Assembly: GCF_004698125.1 (NCBI RefSeq)
Contig: NZ_ML214297.1
Location: 310,001-374,000 of the forward strand
From: Halosimplex halophilum
GTDB taxonomy: Archaea > Halobacteriota > Halobacteria > Halobacteriales > Haloarculaceae
DNA length: 64,000 nt
Direction of reading: 5' to 3'
Shown: piece by piece, positions 58,544 through 64,000 of the stretch
Position numbering within the stretch: position 1 is the first letter of the stretch
Layout of the letters: every line of letters starts with the position of its first letter
Position numbers and translations under genes: made by a program
The notes under the pieces: model-generated
What the model saw: the letters and a program-made list of their open reading frames with translations, nothing else
Databases searched by the model: none
Told to the model about the DNA's origin: nothing

Positions 58544-59617
58544 CTAGCGCCCCCCGCGCTCGATCACCGTCGCCATCCGGTCGAGCCCCTCCCGGAGCGT
58601 CGCCCGCTCGGCGCCGAAGCCGACGCGGACGTACCCCGGCCGGTCGAACGTCTCGCCGGGGACGACCACCACGCCCTCGTCGACGAGTGCCCGACAGAAC
58701 GCCTCGCCCGACGCGAACTCCTCGGGGACTGTCAGGAACCCCGTCGCCCCCGCCGGGAGGTACCAGTCGAGGCCGTGCTCGGCCGCGAACTCGTCGAGCA
58801 GGTCGCGGTTCCTCCGGACGTGCTCGCGGTTCTCCGCCAGGAGGTCGGCCTCGCGGTCGAGCGCCTGCCGGGCGACGTGCTGGCCGAACGCCGACGGCGA
58901 GATGGTGGTGTAGTCCTTCCACTGCCAGGCGTCGGAGACGACTTCCTCGGGGCCGGCGAGCCAGCCGAACCGCAGCCCCGGCAGCCCCCACCCCTTCGAG
59001 AGTCCGCAGGTGCTGATCCCGTGAGGCCCCATGCTCGCGACCGGGTCGACCCGTTCGTCGGGCGCCGCGAGCGGCCGGTACACCTCGTCGCAGAGGAGGT
59101 ACGCGTCGGCGGCGGCCGCCAGGTCGTAGAGCGCCTCGACGGTCCCCTGCGGGTGGATCCTGCCAGTGGGGTTGTTCGGGTTGTTGACCACGATCAGCTC
59201 GGTGTCCGGCCGGACCGCGTCGGCGACCGCCTCGGGGTCGAGCGTCCAGTCGGGGGCGTCGAGTTCCACCCGCGTCACGTCGGCGACGGCCGCGGGCAGC
59301 GAGTGCAGCGACTGGTAGGTCGGCGTCACGCAGACGGCGTGGCTCTCCCGGTCCAGGGTCGCGAGGACTGCCAGGAGGTTCGCCTCCTGGGTCCCGCAGG
59401 TGAACAGCAGTTCGTCGGCCCCGCGGTCGTAGCGGTCGGCGACCCGCTCGCGCAGGTCCGGGTCGCCGTTCGTCGGGACGACGTACCCCAGGGTCCCGGG
59501 GTCGGTGTCGAAGCGGTCCGCTTCGAGCGGTCGGACCCCGCTGTCGCCGAGGTTGACCGCCGCGCCGTGTTCGTGGTCGGCCAGCCAGCGTTCGAGCGCG
59601 AACGGCTCGATGTCCAT
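58544..59617 (-). CDS. PLP-dependent aminotransferase, class I/II
   Basis: 357-residue fold-type I enzyme. The PLP lysine is K208 in [24 protein letters not shown] at 145-152 is the substrate-carboxylate loop, and DEVY at 177-180 contacts the cofactor ring. Substrate unknown; the sequence is shorter than aspartate aminotransferases and fits the class I/II branch of MalY/PatB- or histidinol-phosphate-type enzymes. Separate from the UbiB-like gene upstream by about 40 nt on the same strand, so both may be on one message. Confidence 0.9.
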   Translation of the reverse strand: MDIEPFALERWLADHEHGAAVNLGDSGVRPLEADRFDTDPGTLGYVVPTNGDPDLRERVADRYDRGADELLFTCGTQEANLLAVLATLDRESHAVCVTPTYQSLHSLPAAVADVTRVELDAPDWTLDPEAVADAVRPDTELIVVNNPNNPTGRIHPQGTVEALYDLAAAADAYLLCDEVYRPLAAPDERVDPVASMGPHGISTCGLSKGWGLPGLRFGWLAGPEEVVSDAWQWKDYTTISPSAFGQHVARQALDREADLLAENREHVRRNRDLLDEFAAEHGLDWYLPAGATGFLTVPEEFASGEAFCRALVDEGVVVVPGETFDRPGYVRVGFGAERATLREGLDRMATVIERGGR

Positions 59618-59659
59618 GTCGATCCCGCGGTCGCTCGGCAGTTAAGCGGCGGGAAACAC

Positions 59660-61324
59660 TCACCGCCGCTCGCGGTCGCGCTCGCGCATGCTCTGTCGGG
59701 TGAACTGCGGCTGGGCGCGGATCCCCTTGCGGTCGCGGAAGGAGAGATACAGGAGCACGCCGACGATCACCGTGAACCCGACCGCGACGGCGGCGGCGGC
59801 GAACTGCTCGAAGGCGACGAGGACGGCCGACGAGAAGACGGCGCTGGCCAGCACCATCCCGTAGATGAGCCGCTTGGCGACCCGGTCGAGGAGACTCTGT
59901 GAGTCGCGGAGGTCGACCTCGACCTGCAGGTCCTCGTTGATGGCCTGGTCGAGCGCCTCCTCCAGTTTCGGGGGCGTCCGGACGGCGGACTTGGTGGCCT
60001 CCTGGACCTCGTCGACGCGGTCCTCGACGTACTCGCGGGCGGTGTCGGCGAGGAAGCCCTGCTCGCGGAGGTAGCCCGTCGCCACGTCGATGAAGTCGAA
60101 ATCGGGGTCCAGCGTGACGCAGACGCCCTCGACGACCGTCGCCACGCGGAGCACCAGCGCGAGGTTGGCGGGCAGGCGGAACGGGAAGTCGTAGATGGTG
60201 TCCTCGACCTGCTGGACGATCTGCTGGACGCGGTACTGCTCGATGTCCTCGCCGCGGGCGTCCGCGATGGCGAGTTCGAGCACGTCGGCCATCACCTTGC
60301 GGTCGGCCTCGGGGCTCAGCGTCCCCATCTCGACGAGCGTGTCGAGGATGGCCTGGATGTCCTGGTCGGCGACGGCGACGTAGAAGTCGACGATCTTGTC
60401 CTGGATGAACGGGTCGACGTAGCCGCTCATCCCGAAGTCGTAGAAGACCAGCGTCCCGTCGTCCTGCACCGCGAGGTTCCCGGGATGGGGGTCGGCGTGG
60501 AAGACGCCGTCCTCGATGATCATCTGGAGGTACGCCTCCTGGAGCGTCTCGGCCAGCTCCGTCCGGTCGAGCCGGCGGTCGTCCAGCTCGTCGAGGTCGG
60601 TGATCTTCGTCCCGGGGACGTACTCCATCGTGAGCACCCGCTCGGTCGACCGGCTCTCGTCGACCGCCGGGATACGGATCCGCGAGTCGTCGGCGAAGTT
60701 GCCCTTGATCTCGGTGAGCATCTCCGCCTCGCGGGCGTAGTCCATCTCCTCGCGGATCGTCTTGTCGAACTCGTCGGCCAGCGTCTGCAGGGAGAACGAG
60801 CGGGACTCGTCGACGAAGTACATCAACACCGGCAGCGACCAGCGGATCACCCGCAGGTCGGACTCGACGAGGTCCTCGACGCCCGGCCGGCGCACCTTCA
60901 CGGCCACCTCGCCCTCGGGCGTCGTCGCGTAGTAGACCTGGCCGAGGCTGGCCCCGCTGATGGCCTCGGTGTCGAACTCCTCGAACGTCTCCTCGACCGG
61001 CCCCACTTCCTCCTCCAGCACCTCGCGGGCGCGCTCCCAGTCGGCGGGCGGGACGCGGTCCTGCAGCTCCTCCAGTTCCTCGATGTACTCCGGCGGGAGG
61101 ATGTCCGGCCGGGTCGAGAGCAGCTGGCCGAGCTTGATGAACGTCGGGCCGAGCGTCAACAGCGTGTCCAGCAGGACCCGCGCCCGCTCGCGCTGGGTCT
61201 CCGGAGAGACCGACCGGCTCCGGCCGAAGAACACGAAGCGGTTGCGGTCCCGCGTGTAGGCGACCAAGAGCGGCAGGAACTGCCACGTGACGACGACGAA
61301 CCGCCAGTAGGCGCGTGGATTCAC
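59660..61324 (-). CDS. ABC1/UbiB-family atypical kinase, membrane-anchored
   Basis: 554 residues. Family motifs: FIKLGQLLSTRPDILP (KxGQ), SGASLGQVYYA (Ala-rich loop in place of a Gly-rich loop), VAVKVRRPG (catalytic Lys), FHADPHPGN (about 276-284) and YDFGMSG (Mg-binding DFG). C-terminal membrane pair, IYGMVLASAVFSSAVLVAF and AAAAVAVGFTVIVGVLLYL, then a basic tail. Members bind ATP and support quinone and lipid metabolism. The neighbouring Hsp20 gene on the same strand ends seven bases upstream, suggesting co-transcription. Confidence 0.93.
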   Translation of the reverse strand: MNPRAYWRFVVVTWQFLPLLVAYTRDRNRFVFFGRSRSVSPETQRERARVLLDTLLTLGPTFIKLGQLLSTRPDILPPEYIEELEELQDRVPPADWERAREVLEEEVGPVEETFEEFDTEAISGASLGQVYYATTPEGEVAVKVRRPGVEDLVESDLRVIRWSLPVLMYFVDESRSFSLQTLADEFDKTIREEMDYAREAEMLTEIKGNFADDSRIRIPAVDESRSTERVLTMEYVPGTKITDLDELDDRRLDRTELAETLQEAYLQMIIEDGVFHADPHPGNLAVQDDGTLVFYDFGMSGYVDPFIQDKIVDFYVAVADQDIQAILDTLVEMGTLSPEADRKVMADVLELAIADARGEDIEQYRVQQIVQQVEDTIYDFPFRLPANLALVLRVATVVEGVCVTLDPDFDFIDVATGYLREQGFLADTAREYVEDRVDEVQEATKSAVRTPPKLEEALDQAINEDLQVEVDLRDSQSLLDRVAKRLIYGMVLASAVFSSAVLVAFEQFAAAAVAVGFTVIVGVLLYLSFRDRKGIRAQPQFTRQSMRERDRERR

Positions 61325-61331
61325 GTGAGGG

Positions 61332-61685
61332 TCAGTCGTCGATCGGGATCTGCGTCTCCGGCGCGGCCTCGGCTTTCGGCAACTCGAGTTCGAGGACGCC
61401 CCGGTCGACGGTCCCCGAGGCGCCGGCGCCGGTCACGCCCGGCGGGAGCGGCAGTTCCACGTCGAGAAAGAGCGAGCGCTCCTCCTCGACGTAGTCGAAG
61501 TCGGCGGGCACGTCCTTCTCGCGGCGCGCCTCGATGCGCAGGCGGCTGCCCTCGACCGCCGCGTCGACCGTCGCCTCGGTCGCGCCCGGCAGGTCGATCA
61601 CCAGCAGGTACGCGTCGTCGCTCTCCAGCACGTCCGCGAACACCGCGTCGGGCAGGTCCCGGAGCGCATCACGCAACGTTGACAT
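61332..61685 (-). CDS. Hsp20/alpha-crystallin family protein
   Basis: 117 residues with a small-heat-shock-like core: YLLVIDLPGATEATVDAAVEGSRLRIEARREKD (strands 2-5) and FLDVELPLPPGVTGAGASGTVDRGVLELELPKAE, the latter ending in the GVLEL-PK signature of the alpha-crystallin domain. N-terminal extension is short, as is the C-terminal IPIDD tail, which carries an I-x-I/V-type motif. It may protect aggregating proteins. TATA-like GTTTAACG (minus strand) about 30 nt upstream. Divergent from moeA. Confidence 0.88.
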   Translation of the reverse strand: MSTLRDALRDLPDAVFADVLESDDAYLLVIDLPGATEATVDAAVEGSRLRIEARREKDVPADFDYVEEERSLFLDVELPLPPGVTGAGASGTVDRGVLELELPKAEAAPETQIPIDD

Positions 61686-61746
61686 GAGCGGGGCTTAGGA
61701 TGCGACGGCGTTAAACCCCGCGGTCGGACCCGCCCGAGGTCGCTGA

Positions 61747-61797
61747 CGGCGACGCCCGAACGACGACGCCCGACGGCCGAACGGCGACGCCCGACCC
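61747..61797. repeat. Short tandem-like repeats GACGCCCGA
   Basis: GACGCCCGA occurs three times (61751-61759, 61765-61773, 61786-61794) with spacers of 5 and 12 nt in the divergent hsp20/moeA intergenic region. It could be slippage-born filler or a repeated regulator site. Confidence 0.45.
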
Positions 61798-61798
61798 C

Positions 61799-61804
61799 TT
61801 ATTG
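61799..61804 (+). promoter_or_regulatory. TATA-like box of moeA
   Basis: TTATTG centred 26 nt before the ATG at 61827; leaderless. Confidence 0.45.
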
Positions 61805-61826
61805 GACGGGCGCCGAAACCCGGGGT

Positions 61827-63086
61827 ATGGACGAACGACGCCGGTCGACGGCGGAGGGGGTCGGGCTCGCGGCGGCGCGCGAGCGACTGGCCGACCACCT
61901 CGCCCCGGTCGACCGGACCGAGACGCTGCCGGTCAGCACCGCCGTCGGTCGCACGCTCGCCGCGCCCGTCGCCGCCCGTCGGCCGGTCCCGGGGTTCGAC
62001 CAGGCCGTCCGCGACGGGTTCGCCGTCCGCGCCGCCGACACCGAGGGGGCGACCGAACGCGACCCCGCCGCGCTCGCTGTAGGGAGCGAACTGGACGCGG
62101 ACACGGCCGTCCGCGTCGACGCCGGGCGGCCGCTCCCGGAGGGCGCCGACGCGGTCGTCGGACACGAGGCGGTCGCGACCGTGGGGACGGAGCCGGACCT
62201 GAAGACGGTCGACGGCGGCGAACTGACGGTCACGGACCCCGTCGAACCCGGCGACGGCGTCCGTTCGACGGGTGCGGACGTGGCGGTCGACGAGGAAGTC
62301 CTGGCCGCGGGCGACCGGATCGGCCCCTCCGACCCCGGGCTCTGCACCGCGGTCGGGCGGACCCGCGTCGAGGTCCGCCAGCGGCCGGCGGTCGGGATCG
62401 TTCCGGTCGGGGGCGCTCTGGTCGGCGGCGACCCCGGCGAGGGGGAGGTCGTCGAGACCGACGGGACGACCGTCGCCGAGTTCGTCGAGGCGACCGGCGG
62501 GAAAGTCGTCCTTCGCGACCCGGTCGAACCGGACCCCTACGCGCTCCGGCCGGCCGTCGAGCGCGACCTGACGAAGGACCTGCTCGTGACCGTCGGCGGA
62601 ACCGGGGGCGGGGAATCCGACCGGATCGTCGACGCCATCGCCGAGCTGGGCGACGTGCTGGCAGACGGCGTCGCGCTCGACCCGGCGGGGACGACCACGC
62701 TGAGCGTCGTCCGCGAGCGTCCCGTCGTGTCGATACCGGGCGACCCCGTGGCCGCGTTCGTGGCGACGACGCGATTCGTGGCCCCCGCGGTGGCGCGGCT
62801 GGCCGACCGCGAACCGCCCGAGCCGCGGACCGTCGGGGCCGAACTTGCCGACTCGATCGAGAGCGACCGCGGGGTCGAGTCGGTCGTCCCGGTCGAACTC
62901 GACGGCGGGGGCGAGGACGATGGCGGAAGCGGTGGCGAGGGCGCGACTCCGATCGCATCCCCCGTGGCGGACGAGCCGCTGTCGACGCTCGCCCGGGCGG
63001 ACGGGTGGGTTGCCGTCGCCGCCGACCGCGAGCGCGCGGCCGCGGGCGAAACGGTTTCCGTCGAGCGCTGGGAGGCGACCGTATGA
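61827..63086 (+). CDS. moeA: Molybdopterin molybdotransferase MoeA, diverged copy
   Basis: 419 residues with the MoeA order: domain I with PGFDQAVRDGFAVRAAD (residues 55-71; canonical is FxxSxMDGYA), domain III with VTVGGTGGGESDRIVDAI in place of the usual TSGGxSxGxxD, SIPGDPVAAFVATTRF, and a C-terminal domain IV. The key Asp of the MDGYA motif is kept as RDGF, but Met, Ser and Tyr differ; the cofactor-binding serine-rich segment is altered. Inserts molybdate or tungstate into molybdopterin in canonical members. ATGA overlap with the second moeA shows coupled translation. Confidence 0.85.
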   Translation: MDERRRSTAEGVGLAAARERLADHLAPVDRTETLPVSTAVGRTLAAPVAARRPVPGFDQAVRDGFAVRAADTEGATERDPAALAVGSELDADTAVRVDAGRPLPEGADAVVGHEAVATVGTEPDLKTVDGGELTVTDPVEPGDGVRSTGADVAVDEEVLAAGDRIGPSDPGLCTAVGRTRVEVRQRPAVGIVPVGGALVGGDPGEGEVVETDGTTVAEFVEATGGKVVLRDPVEPDPYALRPAVERDLTKDLLVTVGGTGGGESDRIVDAIAELGDVLADGVALDPAGTTTLSVVRERPVVSIPGDPVAAFVATTRFVAPAVARLADREPPEPRTVGAELADSIESDRGVESVVPVELDGGGEDDGGSGGEGATPIASPVADEPLSTLARADGWVAVAADRERAAAGETVSVERWEATV

Positions 63087-64000
63087 GCGACCGCAAGGAG
63101 TTCCGCGACCTCGCCGACCCGGAGCGCGCCCGCGAGGGCGTCGCCTCGCTGGACCTGTCGGCGGGGACCGAGCGCGTCCCCCTCGAAGACGCCCGCGGGC
63201 GGGTCCTCGCCGAGCGGGTCGACGCCGGGCTGGACGTGCCGGGGTTCGACCGCGCCGCGATGGACGGCTACGCCGTGCGGGCGGCCGACACCTACGGCGC
63301 CGATTCGGACCCCGAGGTCCTCCCGGTCGTCGGCAGCGTCCACGCCGGCGAGAGCCCGGAGGTGAGCCTCGACGAGGGCGAAGCCGCCGAGATATCGACG
63401 GGCGCCGTCATGCCCGAGGGCGCCGACGCCGTCGTGATCGTCGAGCGAACGGAGGAAGTCGAGGCGGGCGAAACGGACGGCGACCACCCGGACCGCGAGC
63501 AGGACCGCCGCGTCCGCGTCGAGACGGCAGTCACGCCCGGCGAGAACGTCATGCTCGCCGGCGCGGACATCGCCGCCGGCGAGCGGGCGCTCGGCCCCGG
63601 AACCGAACTGACTCCCCGGGAGATCGGCCTGCTGTCTGCGCTGGGCGTCGACGAGGTTCCGGTCCGGGCGAAGCCGCGGGTCGCCATCGTTTCGACCGGC
63701 GACGAACTCGTCCGCCCGGGCGGCGACCTGGACCACAGAGCGGGCCAGATCTACGACGTGAACAGCTACGCCGTGGCGACCGCCGTCGAGGAGGCCGGCG
63801 GCGAACCCGTGGTCTACCCCCACGTCGGCGACGACATGGCCGCCATGGAGGAGACGCTCGTCGAGGCGGCCGCCGACTGCGACCTCGTACTCACCTCGGG
63901 GTCGACCAGCGCCAGCGCCGTCGACGTGGTCTACCGCGTCATCGAGGACCGGGGCGAACTCCTGCTCCACGGCGTCGCGATCAAGCCCGGCAAGCCGATG
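63083..64000 (+). CDS. moeA: Molybdopterin molybdotransferase MoeA, canonical copy, cut by window edge
   Basis: First 306 residues of a complete-looking MoeA: PGFDRAAMDGYAVRAADTY at 53-71 matches the canonical signature, ISTGAVMPEGADAVV and RVAIVSTGDELVRPG follow, and the substrate-binding segment reads LVLTSGSTSASAVDVVY, then IKPGKPM at the window edge. In haloarchaea this copy often has a C-terminal periplasmic-binding-like domain, which would lie outside. Starts at ATG 63083 overlapping the first moeA stop (ATGA). Confidence 0.9.
   Translation, partial: MSDRKEFRDLADPERAREGVASLDLSAGTERVPLEDARGRVLAERVDAGLDVPGFDRAAMDGYAVRAADTYGADSDPEVLPVVGSVHAGESPEVSLDEGEAAEISTGAVMPEGADAVVIVERTEEVEAGETDGDHPDREQDRRVRVETAVTPGENVMLAGADIAAGERALGPGTELTPREIGLLSALGVDEVPVRAKPRVAIVSTGDELVRPGGDLDHRAGQIYDVNSYAVATAVEEAGGEPVVYPHVGDDMAAMEETLVEAAADCDLVLTSGSTSASAVDVVYRVIEDRGELLLHGVAIKPGKPM

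Overview
The window is chromosomal sequence from a halophilic archaeon of class Halobacteria. The GC content is very high, the proteins are strongly acidic, and the gene set is archaeal: rpl7ae-rps28e-rpl24e-ndk, TmcA, aIF1A, aIF5A with deoxyhypusine synthase, geranylgeranyl reductase, RtcA, a HalOD1 protein and many short CxxC zinc proteins. Most genes look leaderless: a TATA-like box lies about 26-32 nt before the start codon and there is no Shine-Dalgarno site. I saw no rRNA, tRNA, CRISPR array, transposase or integrase. Apart from one PIN-domain island the window reads as ordinary chromosome.

Layout. 1-2469: a partial phosphotransferase, a zinc microprotein, and the rpl7ae-rps28e-rpl24e-ndk operon on the minus strand with an unusually long L7Ae leader. 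2677-12000: TmcA with a DUF456 membrane protein, small conserved proteins, a cytochrome P450 divergent from an SDR epimerase, two overlapping zinc microproteins, an FKBP isomerase, DUF2243 with a newly noted 59-aa membrane microprotein, and an aldo/keto reductase. 12057-19859: a TIGR00341 membrane protein, a VOC protein, a mini M50-like membrane protein, two PAP2-related proteins, an FAD oxidoreductase and a CapA-like protein. 19859-27340: leuS, a GlpA-like oxidoreductase, a squalene/phytoene synthase next to a geranylgeranyl reductase, and aIF1A.

27663-38551 is an alpha-glucan region: MalQ, a GT4 glycosyltransferase, a GH13 amylase and a 1510-aa protein with two GH15 glucoamylase modules. 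None of the enzymes has an evident signal peptide, which suggests handling of an intracellular glucan. Between the GT4 and GH13 genes lies a 517-nt stretch with a long imperfect inverted repeat. 38616-45634: a zinc-finger protein, a voltage-gated-type K+ channel with a C-terminal zinc ribbon, CspA, a methyltransferase, an orphan PIN protein, RtcA and an ABC exporter. 45855-52933: PEP carboxykinase, deoxyhypusine synthase, an aldehyde dehydrogenase, a SprT-like protein, YchF and a tRNA-binding-domain protein.

52974-55361 encodes what I consider the most unusual protein here: an Mre11-type phosphoesterase whose metal-binding motifs all appear lost while the capping region is kept, flanked by unrecognised N- and C-terminal domains. 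55385-64000: a Nif3-family protein, an HNH-like zinc protein with a long disordered linker, aIF5A-agmatinase, an aminotransferase, an ABC1/UbiB kinase, Hsp20 and two overlapping moeA genes, the second cut by the window edge. aIF5A, the agmatinase-like protein and deoxyhypusine synthase together cover the proposed haloarchaeal hypusination route.
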